Assembly: GCA_033977485.1 (NCBI GenBank)
Contig: CM066989.1
Span: 34,511,095 to 34,575,094 of the forward strand
Direction: 5' to 3'
DNA from: Hydrangea macrophylla
Lineage: Eukaryota > Streptophyta > Magnoliopsida > Cornales > Hydrangeaceae
Length of the DNA: 64,000 nt
The notes beneath the pieces are model-generated. The model did no database searches and was not told the DNA's origin. It saw only the letters and a list, made by a program, of their open reading frames with translations. Positions 21,631 through 34,500 of this stretch are shown in pieces. Positions within the stretch are counted from its first letter, which is position 1. Each line of letters begins with the position of its first letter. The position numbers and the translations under genes were made by a program.

Positions 21631-24557
21631 TGTAATAACCTGCATTTTTCTTGCATTGTCATATTTAAAATTATATATATTTTGTCTGCTTTTATTTTCA
21701 ATCCTTATGTGAAAAATTTATTTCTTGACTAATCTCATTATTGAAATTTCTTTTGGGGTCAAAATGCGATTTTCATAAAAACTGGCAATACCTGTGTTAA
21801 ATGTCAAATCTGTATTTCAAAACGGTGGAATTATTTCTTTTAAAACTCAAACTGTATTTTTATAAAATCAGAAAACTATTTCTAACATTAAAATGAATTT
21901 TCTGTATTTTTGTGATAAACACCGTGTCACGAAAATACCAGTTTAGGTTTAAAACTGTCCGCGCAGTGTTAAACTTCCACAGAATTTTGGGAGTAACTGA
22001 TTGGACAAATTTCTTTATACCCAATTATTATTGCTGAAGTTTTCTCTTAGGCCTTGTTTGGCAAATGCTTGTAGTATGTGTGTTGTCCTAATGCCATAAG
22101 CTTGATTCCCAAACACACCTTGACCCACACCAACTCCACCTACCCTTTCAATTATCAATGGAGCATTATGAATTGCAAGTGTATATTTACACATCATTGC
22201 TGCACTTTCTTTGTAATTAGTGGAGATTAATGGAGAATGAGTGGGATGTTAGGCAAATGTTTTCTAAGTGGGAGTTTGATTATTTATACACCCAACCACA
22301 CTACACATTTTACACTCCTAACATAGAGAGCTTGAGAGAGTCACATAGAGAGATAATAATTTCAGAATTTGAAGAGCTCAATCCTCCATAGCCAAGCTTG
22401 AAATTGGAGATTCTTAATTCTTGTATTTCTTTCTCAACAACTTCTTCAATCTACATCACGGTGAGTATTACTAACTCACTCAAAATGTAACTCATTCCTT
22501 ATTTACTGATTTAGGTAGTTAATTTTAACAGTAGCAGAATTTTGTCTTCAGATTTTTGTTAGGAAAACGAAGGAAATTTAAGATTCTGCCCGCGTTGTCC
22601 CAAGCAAAACTCGATTCTGCACACTTTTTGTCTAATGCAATTTTCTCAGATTCTGCACCGTTTGGGCAGAAAATGAGGATTACAGTAGCAGAGAAAGTAT
22701 ATCAGAAATTAAATCTAATATTTTCTCTTTTAATTTTAACAGTAGCAGAATTTTGTTTTCAGATTTTTGTTAGGAAAACGAAGGAAATTTATGATTCTGT
22801 CCGCGTTGTCCCAAGCAAAACTCGATTCTGCACACATTTCGTCTAATACAATTTTCTCAGATTCTGCACCGTTTGGGCAGAAAAGGAGGATTACAGTAGC
22901 AGATTGTTAATTTTTGTATGAAAGCTTGAAGCTCAAAAATAGTAATTTTTCAAACATAACTAAAATCAATTCCGTGAATTGGGAATGAAAGATCTTAGTC
23001 CCAATAAGTTGTGGTTCGAATACTACAGCTTAATTCATCCGTATCACGACGTACCGTTGATTTAAAGTTTTGTCACCTCTCGGTTTTACGTGAAATCCGA
23101 GAGCTGCGATTGACATTTTTCAGCACTGACGACTTTTAGTAAAACGGCCATAACTTCCTCTAGGAAACTCGAAAACGCGCACGGTTTGAAGCGTTGGAAA
23201 CTAGACTCAAAGAGCTTTCTGTTGATATGTAATTTATGTATACAAATTTTAACTCATTTTTGATGGCATTACTTCAAAGTAGACCCACTTGTGTTTCTAA
23301 TAGCGATAAAATTATGTTAAAGCATTCTTTGATGAATTCACCGGTTGTTTAATATAAGATTTGATTTCTTCTCATATATCTATGGTTATCGTTCCCAGTA
23401 CTTTATATTTCTATATTAAGTCACATATCATTCATGTGGAGTCAGTGCATGGTGAGTGTTGGTAGTATGGAAAAGAGTAATGATAGTGTGGAAAGGGTAT
23501 GAGTTTGAGTTGTGGTTGTAGTTGTGGTCGTGGTTGTGGTTGGCTGTGGTATGAGTTTGAGTTGTGGTTGTGGTTGAAAATGTGGAAGAGGGTGTCTTTG
23601 AAATGCGAAGGTGGCAAATATGGACACTCCCTGACGCCCATGGAAGCGTTAAAGTGTGTGAAGCCGAACTTGGACACTCACTGGCACCCATGGAAGTGCT
23701 AAAGTGTGGCCTATGGACACTCCCTGATAACTCGAGTCTGGATACTGTGTGAGGGGTTGCCCCGGTATTTGCATGGCGGTTAGGGTATTCAAAGTGTGAG
23801 GCATTGGACACTCCCTGGTACCCCGGACCAAAGTGTGAGGCAAACTGGACACTCCCTGGCGCCCCGTTGCTAAAGTGTGGCTATCTTAGTGTTTCAAAGA
23901 TACCAGGAGTAGGATAGTGGGTTGTTGGGTGTTGTCGAGAGAAAAGAGTCAGTTAGATGAGATGGTGCATTGTTCTCATACACGGTCACATATGTGTGAA
24001 TTTATCTTTTAAATAATGTTGTGGTTGTTTTCTAAACAAGCTCTTTATCTTAAATATAAACTTGTGGTTTTTAAATGGAAATGGGAAAAAGGTAAATGAG
24101 TATGTTTTACATTCAGAGTTATGTTTTTAATACTCACCAGCTTCTTGAAGCTGACGGCGTTGATGCGTCCTGGACATTCGTGTTCAGGCTTTGCAGGTTA
24201 TAATCAGGATGAACCTTATGACTATGCTAATTGAGATCAACTGCTGAGAAGAGAATTTACTTTTATATGCTTTATGTTTATGTGCATTTAAGATATGATT
24301 TGGTTTTGTAATAAGGATGACTGTAATAGACTTTAAGTTATTGTTTTATTTCAAGGCGGTCTGTGCCTTAGTTAACCCCGTACCATAGGATGTAATAAGT
24401 TAGAAAATTTTTATAAGCCCTGATTGCCCTACTCTGATTAATAGTTTTATGTTGTTCGACGTTTTGGGACGGAATCGATCCTTCAAACTGTCGCGACCTA
24501 CGGGTCCATAAAGGAAATTAAACGCTTTCCATATTTATGCTACGTCGGGGCGTGACA
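21631..24557 (+). repeat. 5' LTR of chromovirus B (2927 bp)
   Basis: It runs from TGTAATAACC to GGGGCGTGACA. A TATTTATA box is at 22281. A 211-bp tandem duplication starting AATTTTAACAGTAGCAG lies at 22521 and 22732. A GTGGTT/GTGGTC microsatellite region lies at about 23510-23575, followed by 55-62 bp repeats containing GGACACTCCCTG and AAAGTGTG (23618-23880). ORFs rich in His/Thr/Asn on the minus strand come from the microsatellite. Confidence 0.93.
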
Positions 24558-24565
24558 GGAATTAG

Positions 24566-24578
24566 TGGTATCAGAGCC
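24566..24578 (+). other. Primer binding site of B (tRNA-Met type)
   Basis: TGGTATCAGAGCC lies 8 nt after the LTR end, the usual chromovirus arrangement. Confidence 0.9.
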
Positions 24579-25131
24579 TTGTTTTCTTAGATTAACCAGG
24601 CTCAGTTATTCACGCCACAGATTAGTGACACAGGTTACCTTTAAGTTTTACTAAGCTATACAACCAAGTTCTAGTGTTAGTACGGATTATCCTTAGATCA
24701 GAAACTAAATTCTAGGTTGGTTTCGTCATAGAGATGATTACCCGTTTGTCTTGTCACATCGACAAGAATGATAGCAATTTCCATATATCTTCAGACGTAT
24801 CCCTTTAGGATTAGCCGAGATAGCTGTAACTTATGATGCCCCTACAGATAGATAGTAGCCAAGTTTCTAAGGAGTTAAAAGCATACCATAGCCCTCATTA
24901 ATAGCTTAGGCACTGACAAACTTCCTGAGTCAAAACTCGGAACAGTCAGCATGGCCCACAGCCCAGAGTATGGAGAATAAGAATAAGAATACAACCTCTT
25001 TGCTATTAGACAACCCTAATTCGAATACATGTTTAGATTATGTGATATAGTAATATATACTCCTTTGAAAATTATCTTCATAGTACTATTGCATGCATGT
25101 TTCTCATTCTACTATCACTATCATGCATAGA
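24579..25131 (+). other. Untranslated leader of B
   Basis: About 550 bp with no ORF of note, between the primer site and the gag start. Confidence 0.7.
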
Positions 25132-28100
25132 ATGGCTGGAAGACCAAGGAGGAACAGAAATTTGATTGAGGGAGTACCGGAGGCTGCCGATCCCACGGGA
25201 ATATTTGAAGATTTCATCAGACGTCTCGAAAGGGTTAGTAATGCGAATGAAAACCAACGAGACCGCCAGACGGGAGATAAGCTGCTGGAGAGATTCCGTG
25301 AGCTCAGACCCGAGCAGTTTGCGGGTACCACGGATCCCTGGAAGGCAGAACAATGGTTAAGACAGATGGACCGCATGTTCGAAGCTGTCCAATGCAACGA
25401 GCTGGATAAAAGGAGATTGGCTACATTCCAATTGACCGACGCCGCTGCAGATTGGTGGGACTCGGTCATAGCCACTATCGGGAACACAGCTGCTGTGGGG
25501 ATGACGTGGACGACATTCAAAGGGAGATTCCTGGAGAAGTACTTCCCGGCCACGGAGAGGCACAGAAGAGAGAAGGAATTCATGGATCTGACGCAAGGAA
25601 CCAAGTCGGTGCAAGAGTATACCACACAGTTCGAGAGGCTGTCTCGATTTGCCCCTCATATGGTTGATACCGAGGAAAAGAAGATCCGAAAGTATAACCA
25701 AGGGTTGGCCCCGCAGATTCGTCGCCTGACTCTCGGCCACCTAGACAAGTCGTTTGAAGGACTAGTTGGCCTGGCTACCGATCTGGAAGAGGATGCTCGA
25801 GTAAACCGTAAACAATTTGAATTCCGACCACCTCAGAGGGGTAATTTTGGGAATAGACCACCAATGAACCGTACCCAAGGGCAGAAGAGGAATTTTGATG
25901 GGAGCAAGAAGGCACAAGCTATTACCTATCCGACTCAACCCCGAGTAGGAGAAGGAAGTAGTGGTGTAAAGTGCTTCAACTGTGGCAACCCTGGATATTT
26001 GGTTCGGGACTGCAAGGCACCAAGGCGTGCTGCTCAGCCAGGAATAGTCTGCTTCAACTGTGGTGAACCAGGTCACATCAGCAGGTTCTGCACTGCTCCT
26101 AAGCAAGCGACTTATGGACAACAGGGTCAGACCCGCTTGAATGCTGTTATTCCTGATGCCGCTGGATATGACGGAACTGTATATGAAGAAGGAGATCATG
26201 GAGAGGCTCAACCTGATCAGCAAGCAGTGGAAGGTACATTGACTCTATTTAACTCCCATGTTAAAGTATTATTTGATACGGGTGCTGCTCTATCATTCAT
26301 ATATATTCGAAGATTGGGTATCTTACCTCATCGCTTAGAGAAAGCTTTGAAGGCTACTTCGCCACTAGGAGCTGCAGTCAGATTAGGACACGTGTGCAAG
26401 GATTGTCCCTTACGATTAGGAGACCGAGAAATCCCTGCGAGGTTGATTGTCCTATCGATGAAGGAGTTTGACATAATCCTAGGAATGGATTGGCTCTCTC
26501 AGAATCAAGTGAAGTTGGATTGTGCGAGGAAGAGAATTACATTCCCCGACAATGAGAATCAACCCTTTGATTTTCAATGTAACACTTCGGGAGATATGTT
26601 CCTCACCAGATGTTTAGCCAACATTGAAGTCGTCAGTACAGAGGTGACAGCATCATCTATACCTGTAGTCAAGGACTTCGAAGAAGTATTTCAAGACATT
26701 TCTGGATTACCGCCCGAGAGAAGTATAGAGTTCTGTATTGAGCTTATACCGGGTACCGTACCGATTACCAAGGTTCCCTACAGAATGGCCCCCACCGAAC
26801 TATTGGAATTAAAGGGACAAGTTCAAGAGCTCGAGGACCTAGGTTTTGTACGTCCAAGTACATCGCCTTGGGGAGCACCAGTGTTATTCGTGAAGAAGAA
26901 GGACGGGACGCTCAGGCTGTGTATCGACTACAGAGAATTGAACCGCGTGACTATCAAGAATAAATATCCCTTGCCTCGGATCGACGATTTATTTGATCAA
27001 CTACAAGGAGCTACGACATTTTCCAAGATAGACCTTAGGTCGGGATATCATCAGTTGAGGGTACGGAAGGAAGACATACCTAAGACTGCTTTCAGAACCC
27101 GATATGGTCATTATGAATTTCTGGTGATGCCGTTTGGAATGACGAGCGCCCCGGCAGTGTTTATGGATTTAATGAATAGAGTGTTCAAGCCTTATTTAGA
27201 TCAGTTGGTCATCGTCTTTATTGATGATATTTTGATCTATTCTAAGTCAGGAGAAGAACACGAGCAACATCTACGTATTGTGATGCAGACGCTTAAGGAC
27301 CACGACTTGTATGCCAAGTTCAGTAAGTGTGAGTTCTGGTTACAAGAAGTGAAATTTTTGGGACACAAGGTGTCATCTCAAGGAATTTCTGTGGATTCGT
27401 CCAAGACCGATGCTGTATCCAACTGGGTTAGGCCAAGCAACCCTACAGAAGTTCGGAGTTTTCTTGGACTCGCAGGCTATTACAGGAGATTTGTTGAGGG
27501 ATTCTCTAAAATAGCTGCACCTTTGACTGGGTTGACAAAGAAGAATTTGAAGTTCGAGTGGACAGAGAAGCATGAGCGAGCCTTTCTAGAGTTGAAAGAG
27601 AGACTCACTACCGCACCAGTACTAGCAATACCCAAGCTTGATGAGAAGTTCACTATCTTTAGTGACGCATCATATCAAGGACTAGGGTGTGTACTTATGC
27701 AAGATGGCAGAGTTATAGCCTATGGATCCAGGCAGCTGAAGCTGAATGAGTTGAATTATCCCATTCATGATTTGGAGTTGGCGGCAGTGGTATTCGCACT
27801 CAAGATTTGGAGACACTACCTCTACGGTGAGAAGTTTGATTTGTTCTCCGATCACAAGAGCCTAAAATATTTGTTCACACAGAAAGAGTTGAACATGAGG
27901 CAACGCAGATGGATGGAGTTAATCAAAGATTACGACTTCACATTGGAATACCACCCTGGTAAAGCTAATGTGGTCGCTGATGCTTTGAGTAGGCAGACTC
28001 GGGAGACGATCGCCTCCTTAATGGTTAGAGAGTGGCGAGCTTTGGAGACGTTGGCGGAGTTCGATGTACAGAGTGCTGAAAGAGGAGAAGGACAACTTTT

Positions 28101-28913
28101 CGGATGTCTTATCCTACAGCCTGTTCTTATCGACCGCGTTATTGAAGCTCAGAAAGAAGATGAGAAGTTTCAGACATGGTTTGTAAAAATGTCAGAAAAA
28201 GACCCGACCGAATGGAAGGTGGGGAGTGACGGAGGGTATCGATGCAGAGACAGATTATGTGTACCAGATTGTGGGAATTTGAGAAAAGATATTCTGGCAG
28301 AAGCACATAAGTCAAGATATACAATTCACCCAGGAGGAACAAAGATGTACAAGGATTTGAGGAGAAACTTCTGGTGGGAAGGTATGAAGAAGGATGTGGC
28401 CGAATTTGTATCCAAGTGTTTGATATGTCAGCAAGTCAAAGCCGAGCATCAGAGACCGTCAGGACTGTTGCAACCATTACCTATTCCTGGTTGGAAGTGG
28501 GAGCACATAACCATGGATTTTGTAGTGGGATTGCCTCGATCTCAACAGAACCATGATGCTATTTGGGTAGTTGTGGATCGACTGACGAAATCAGCCCATT
28601 TCATTGCTTATAGTATGACATACCCGGTGGAGAGGATGAGCCGGATGTACATACAACAAGTTGTGCGACTTCATGGTGCACCTGTGTCAATTGTGTCAGA
28701 TCGTGACGCGCGTTTTACCTCTGGATTTTGGGAAAGTCTGCAAGAAGCTATGGGAACCTCGCTCAAGATGAGTACTGCTTTTCACCCTCAGACAGATGGA
28801 CAAACTGAGCGTGTGAATCAGATCATGGAGGATATGCTTAGGGCTTGTGTGATCGATTTTGAAGAATCTTGGGAGACACACTTGCCTTTGGTTGAATTTG
28901 CCTATAACAATAG
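25132..28913 (+). CDS. gag-pol: gag-pol of chromovirus B, 5' part (Gag to integrase core)
   Basis: Polyprotein for Ty3-gypsy transposition. The ATG at 25132 ([10 protein letters not shown]) was chosen because homology starts there; in-frame ATGs at 25093 and 25123 extend it slightly. Numbered from 25132: retrotransposon Gag domain about 45-220; zinc knuckles from 281, the first with Tyr in place of the usual His ([14 protein letters not shown]), the second normal; protease DTGA at 382; reverse transcriptase with FIDD at 696; RNase H about 825-945; integrase zinc-binding and core domains with D1129, D1190 and E1226. No stop interrupts the frame. After FAYNNS the frame enters the LTR of C; the true continuation is at 42059. 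A 1316-codon ORF running to 29043 includes foreign C sequence. Confidence 0.93.
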
Positions 28914-29510
28914 TGATATGCTCAGAATTATCCAGCATGGGCCCAACGGCCACGTCAGCATCGAAGACCAAGCAGAACCCTGGGGTCCACACCCAGGGCT
29001 TGCCAGCGTCACCGCTCGGGGTGCCCGTACTGCCCGGGCGTGACCTTCGGCGGCTCTCCCGGACGCGCGGCTCAACTCCAGCAGTTTCCTTGTGCGGCCA
29101 GAGTCCTATTAGGAATAAAACTCGATAGATTCCTAATCTGATAAGGATCTTCCCTTAACTTATGCACATCAAATTGTGATTGATATAGGCTTCCTAATGG
29201 ATCTAAGTTTCCATGTTGAGGTGGACTCTTGCATCTATAAAAGAGCCCACCCATACCCTTCTAAAAGGGGAGAACAACCTTGAGAAACCTAATAACTAGA
29301 GCATACACTGAAACGCATATACCCGGACGGTATTACTGGTAGTGCCGCCCACCATTGTTGGCTCACCAGGCCGCCGGTGATCTGCTGGTATAGCGCCTAG
29401 ACGCACACGTGGACGTAGGTCACCTCATTAACGGGGCCGAACCACATACAACTCCTTGGTGTTTCTCTGTCTCTCTCTGAATCCTCTCTTACCAATTCTA
29501 GGCACCATCA
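28914..29510 (+). repeat. 5' LTR of C (597 bp)
   Basis: It runs from TGATATGCTC to GGCACCATCA, with 4-bp inverted ends TGAT/ATCA. A TATAAAAG box is at 29236-29243. It matches 41457-42053 with no difference that I can see. Confidence 0.95.
29236..29243 (+). promoter_or_regulatory. TATA box of the C 5' LTR
   Basis: TATAAAAG in the context GCATCTATAAAAGAGCCC. The start site would fall near 29265-29270, making a leader of about 300 nt before the gag ATG. Confidence 0.8.
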
Positions 29511-29513
29511 GTT

Positions 29514-29530
29514 TGGCGCCGTCTGTGGGA
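29514..29530 (+). other. Primer binding site of C
   Basis: TGGCGCCGTCTGTGGGA lies 3 nt after the LTR end, the form common in Tat/Retand-type elements of plants. I do not assign the tRNA. Confidence 0.8.
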
Positions 29531-29571
29531 AGCGACAGTTTCCTTACCAAAACAAATCTTGACTGATCGAT

Positions 29572-31527
29572 ATGGCTGCCAAGAAGGGTAAGAAGACCGC
29601 CGCTCAGAGTGGCCAGGAGACCTCGCACCAGGCAGACGGTGCGGAAGTATCGCGACAAGAGGTGCCGGCCACTTCCATAAATTCTGAGCAAGTTGCCGAC
29701 ACGCTCGCTCAACTCCTGGAGGGACAACAACGAACCCAGCAGCAGATCCAAACGTTGCTGGCCCTGCAGGAGAAGCGCCTGGCGAGCGAGCCACCTCCAG
29801 AGAAGAGCGTGCGCGACCGTGAAGTCTCGCAAGGTAAACAGCACACCCACTCTCAGCCGGCGTCCCAGCCGGGAGAGAAACGCCCCGGAGATGGCGATCG
29901 CAGCCGAACATCCAGGCGTACCCGAGCAGGGGCATCAAGAAAACCCCGCCGGGTGCAGGATGCCAGAGACATCATCAACAACCGACGTGCCGCCCGAGGG
30001 GAGGGGTCAGGCCAGAAAACTCGGGGATCGGCTAAGGACTCCCCGGTCGGGAACCGGAGGGACCTCCGGCATACGATTACCCAGAGTAGGAGCCGGGTTC
30101 TATCCCCAAGGACGACACACTTCGAGGAGGAGGCCTCGACATCAGATCCGTCCTATCGCCCGGAAGGGTGCAAAAATACCGGGCAGGAAGACGTCAAGGC
30201 CCAGATCGAGAACCTCCAGAAGCAGATTGAGAGGTTGAGCCGCAAGTCTCGGCATGATCTCACCAATGCGGAAACGGAATCCCCTTACACAGTTCGGGTA
30301 ACGCAGTTTCCCATTCCTCGCAAATTCAAGCCGCCACACCTCAGCTCCTACGACGGCACGGGAAGCCCCGTGGACCATGTCCGCACTTACAAGGCTCAAA
30401 TGGCACTCGTGACGACCACCGACGAACTGCTGTGCCTGGCCTTCCCCAGCACCTTAAAGGGATCGGCCGCGCAATGGTTCCATTCGCTGAGGCCCCGGAC
30501 GGTCGACGACTTCAAATCTCTGAGCAAGCTCTTCATCAGCCAGTTCGTGGGGATGCTTGACCGATCACAGCCGGACACCCAGCTGCTCACTGTGAAGCAG
30601 CGCAAAGGAGAGTCTCTGAGAGAATACGTGGACCGCTTCAATCAGCAAAGGCTCCAGATCCGTAATCTCAATGAGACAGCAGCAATCATGGCCTTTTGTT
30701 CAGGGGTCCAACACACCAAGGTTGTCACGTCGTTCCATCGTGACCGACCGACAACCCTGGTGGAACTCTCGGACAGGGTCGGCAAGCACATTGATACTGA
30801 GGAATTCCTAAGGGCAAAGCGCTCCGGAACCGTGGGAGATGAGTCTCCGAGGTCCAAGCGCAAGCACGAAGGGCCGGACAAAGCCTTGGGCAAGAAGCCC
30901 AGACAGGATCAGCAGCGAGGCGGTCAGGACCAGCAGCGGGGTGGCCGGGATCAGCCCCAAGCCACCTTCACGCCACTCTCCCGACCTATCCAGGAAGTAA
31001 TGGCCGCTGCCGAGGCTCAGAGGCTACTCCCGCAACCAGCAAAGCTTAGGGCACCCCCCGGCAAAAGAAACCGGGACAAATTCTGCCGTTTTCACAGGGA
31101 CCACGGCCACGACACGGACGACTGCTTTAAGTTGAAGATAGCCATAGAGAAGCTGATTGAGCAAGGGCACCTAGCCGAGTTTGTCACAACAGACAGACAA
31201 CCCCGACAAGGTAACCGAACTCCGGATCAGCCTCCACCTCTCGGCCAGATCAATGTGATTTCCGGCGGCACCTCGGGCGGAGGGGATTCGCAGTCGGCAA
31301 GGAAGAGGCATGCTCGGGCATCCCGGGCGGATGTCTGGCACGTCCAATCCACCGACTCCCCGCCGTCCGACGTGTTGACCTTTTCTTCCGACGATGTGCA
31401 GGATCTCCACTGCCCCCACGATGACCCGCTGGTTGTAACGCTCTCCATCGCCAATTATGTGGTCAAGAGGGTACTAGTGGATACGGGCAGTTCATCGGAC
31501 ATTATGTTCATCTCAGCGTTCGAGTAG
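29572..31527 (+). CDS. gag: gag-pro of C, ending at an in-frame TAG inside protease
   Basis: The ATG at 29572 (MAAKKGKKTAAQ) is the first in frame after the primer site. The N-terminal 200 residues are charged and low in complexity, with a coiled segment around 210-225. The Gag capsid-like domain is about 255-400 (LKGSAAQWFHSLRP; a RQRKGESLREYVDRF-type motif). A Tat-type knuckle FCRFHRDHGHDTDDC starts near residue 504, and the protease active site DTGSS is at 637. TAG follows 15 codons later, directly after ISAFE. The next codons continue in the same frame into pol, so this is one nonsense codon, not a frame change. A CAG-to-TAG change is the simplest origin. Confidence 0.9.
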   Translation: MAAKKGKKTAAQSGQETSHQADGAEVSRQEVPATSINSEQVADTLAQLLEGQQRTQQQIQTLLALQEKRLASEPPPEKSVRDREVSQGKQHTHSQPASQPGEKRPGDGDRSRTSRRTRAGASRKPRRVQDARDIINNRRAARGEGSGQKTRGSAKDSPVGNRRDLRHTITQSRSRVLSPRTTHFEEEASTSDPSYRPEGCKNTGQEDVKAQIENLQKQIERLSRKSRHDLTNAETESPYTVRVTQFPIPRKFKPPHLSSYDGTGSPVDHVRTYKAQMALVTTTDELLCLAFPSTLKGSAAQWFHSLRPRTVDDFKSLSKLFISQFVGMLDRSQPDTQLLTVKQRKGESLREYVDRFNQQRLQIRNLNETAAIMAFCSGVQHTKVVTSFHRDRPTTLVELSDRVGKHIDTEEFLRAKRSGTVGDESPRSKRKHEGPDKALGKKPRQDQQRGGQDQQRGGRDQPQATFTPLSRPIQEVMAAAEAQRLLPQPAKLRAPPGKRNRDKFCRFHRDHGHDTDDCFKLKIAIEKLIEQGHLAEFVTTDRQPRQGNRTPDQPPPLGQINVISGGTSGGGDSQSARKRHARASRADVWHVQSTDSPPSDVLTFSSDDVQDLHCPHDDPLVVTLSIANYVVKRVLVDTGSSSDIMFISAFE

Positions 31528-34500
31528 CTAGGGATATCCCGGGATCGATTACGACCGGTGACGACCCCACTGGTAGGCTTCAATGGGTCCAGCACATTGC
31601 CGCTCGGCACCATCGACCTTCCAGTCCTCATGGGAACTTACCCTCAGCAAGCCTCTGTGCTGGCGAACTTTGTTATCATGGAAACACCATCCGCCTACAA
31701 TGCCATCCTCGGTAGGCCAACCCTCAACAAAGCCAAGGCGGTCGTCTCGACGTACAGTCTGACAGTTAAGTTCCCGACCCCCCAGGGGCCCGGGAGCCTA
31801 CGCGGAGATCAGATGACCGCACGGAGTTGTTACGTCAGCTCCCTGCGAAAGGGCGCCGTCACAGAATCCTTCAGCGTCCAGGAGGTGGATCCGAGGGACC
31901 CAAGCGACAAAGTCGGCCCGGTAGAGGAGTTGGAAAGAGTGGTCCTGGACCCTCAACTCCCAGACCGGACTGTCAGCGTCGGTACCCTCCTTAAGCCTAG
32001 CCTCCGGGAAAGACTCATCCAGTTCCTGCGCCAAAGCCAGGACGTCTTCGCGTGGTGCCACGAAGATATGCCCGGGATTGACTCACGGGTTATGTCTCAC
32101 CGCCTCAATGTCAACCCGGACTCTCGGCCGGTGAAGCAGAAAAGACGAGGCATGGCCCCCGAAAGGCAAATTGCGGTCTCTGAGGAAGTAGAGAAGCTCC
32201 TCAAGGCGGGCTCAATCCGAGAAGTCCTCTATCCCGACTGGTTGGCCAACGTCGTATTGGTCAAAAAGAGTAACGGAAAATGGAGGATGTGCGTGGACTT
32301 TACGGACTTGAACAAAGCTTGTCCCAAGGATTGCTATCCACTGCCTAGGATAGACCTCCTTGTGGACTCCACCGCCGGCCATTCGCTCCTCTCCTTCATG
32401 GACGCCAACTCCGGGTACAACCAGATAAGCATGCACCCCGGAGACGAAGAAAAAACTGCCTTCATCACAGATCAAGGCACGTACTGTTACAAGGTGATGC
32501 CCTTCGGCCTCAAGAACGCCGGGGCAACCTACCAGCGGTTAGTCAACCACATGTTCAAAGATCTAATTGGTAAAACTATGGAAGTATACGTTGACGATCT
32601 GCTGGTCAAGAGTCGCGATGAGACCGACCACTTGGACCATCTGGCCGGAGCCTTCAGCATTTTGAGAAAGTTCGGAATGAGGTTGAACCCGGCCAAATGC
32701 ACATTCGGTGTCTCGTCCGGAAAATTCCTTGGCCACCTTGTCAGCAGGCGGGGAATCGAGGCTAACCCCGAGAAAATACAGGCCATCATCAACATGAAAT
32801 CCCCCCGATCAACCAAAGAAGTCCAAAGTTTGGCCGGACGGGTAGCCGCACTGAGCAGATTCGTCTCCCGAGCCACCGATCGTTGCCTGCCGTTCTTCAA
32901 AATCCTCCGAAAGGCGTTTCAATGGTCGGAGGAGTGCGAGGGGGCATTCCAGGAACTCAAAAAGTACTTGGCCTCTCCCCCTCTGCTCTCAACGCCAGCG
33001 CCGGGGGAAGAACTGATCCTATACTTGGCGGTGTCACCTTCAGCGGTCAGTTCAGCTTTAGTTCGGGAAGAGCACGGGATACAGTTCCCCGTGTACTACA
33101 CAAGCCGAGCACTCCAGGGCGCCGAAAGCAGATATTCCCGGGTCGAGAAGCTCGCTTTTGCGCTCGTGACATCTGCTCGAAGGCTCCGCCCATACTTCCA
33201 GGCCCACACAATTGCAGTGCTCACAGACCAGCCGTTGCGCCGGATCCTGAGCAGACCCGAAACATCGGGAAGACTCGTCAAGTGGGCCCTGGAATTGGAA
33301 GAATTTGAAGTGGTCTACCGACCCCGGACAGCCCTCAAGGGGCAGGCAGTGGCAGATTTCCTAGTCGAGTTTACCTATGCAGAGGATCAGACCGAAGAGC
33401 TCGACCCACCAGTCTTGCCGCCCGGGCTGCAGATCAACATCCCGACCTGGATACTCTACGTCGACGGTTCTTCCAACAACCAGGGCAGCGGAGCAGGAAT
33501 CATCCTGACCTCTCCTGACGGAATCCAGCTCGAGTACGCGCTGCGGTTCGGATTCCGCGCTTCAAACAATGAAGCCGAGTACGAAGCCCTACTGGCAGGG
33601 TTACAGTTAGCTACATCTATGGGAGCACAGCAGGTCCAAGGGTACAGTGATTCCCAGCTCGTGGTTAACCAAATCAGTCAGGAGTATGAGGCCCGAGAAG
33701 ACAACATGGTGGCCTACCTGGCCCTTGTCCGAGCGGTTTCGAAGAGACTCAAAGGACTGGCCATCACGCAGATACCGCGGGAGGAGAACACCAGGGCCGA
33801 CCGGTTGGCCCGCCTAGCTTCATCCTCTGAGTCAGACTTGCCCGGGATAAGGATAGAATACCTGCCCGAGCCAAGTGTGATCAATTCAGAAGGAATGGAG
33901 GTGGACCCGGTGGACCTGGGACCCAGTTGGATGGACCCCATAGTTACATTCTTAGCGACCGGCGTGTTACCGGACGGAAAAGATGAGGCCCGCCGCACCA
34001 AATACCGTGCAGCCAGGTACCATTTAATTGATGGCATACTCTACAAAAGGGGCTTCACCATCCCATACCTCCGCTGCGTTCATCCCTCGCAAATTCAAGC
34101 GATCTTGTACGAAATCCATGAAGGAGTTTGTGGGAACCACGTTGGAGGCCGGGCACTCTCGCGGAAAGCGCTGCTGCAAGGCTATTACTGGCCAACTATG
34201 GCTCGGGATTCCAGGGACTATGTGAAAAGGTGTGACAGATGCCAAAGGTTCTCCCCCATGATCAATTGTCCGGGAGAGTTGCAGACACCCATCCTTAGCC
34301 CCTGGCCATTTGTTCAATGGGGCATCGACATAGTAGGCCCCCTGCCAACAGGAAAAGGGCAAGTCAAGTTTGCTGTCATAGCCGTGGACTACTTTACCAA
34401 GTGGGCAGAAGCCGAACCATTGGCCACTATCACCGAGAAGAAGATGGAGGGTTTTATAGAGAAGAATATCCTCAGCAGGTTCGGCACTCCCCGTGTATTG

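Noticed and set aside
23428..23852. His/Thr/Asn-rich ORFs in the B LTR
   Set aside because: Produced by the GTGGTT/GTGGTC microsatellite and nearby repeats; they occur in both LTRs and vary in length.
25104..25740. Minus-strand ORFs of 173 and 127 codons over B gag
   Set aside because: Shadows of the gag frame with no domain content.
28914..29043. C-terminal 43 residues of the 1316-codon B ORF
   Set aside because: These codons are in the 5' LTR of C and are not part of the B protein.
31558..31560. Met at 31558 as the natural start of C pol
   Set aside because: It is inside protease, 30 bp after the TAG, in continuous homology with the upstream frame.
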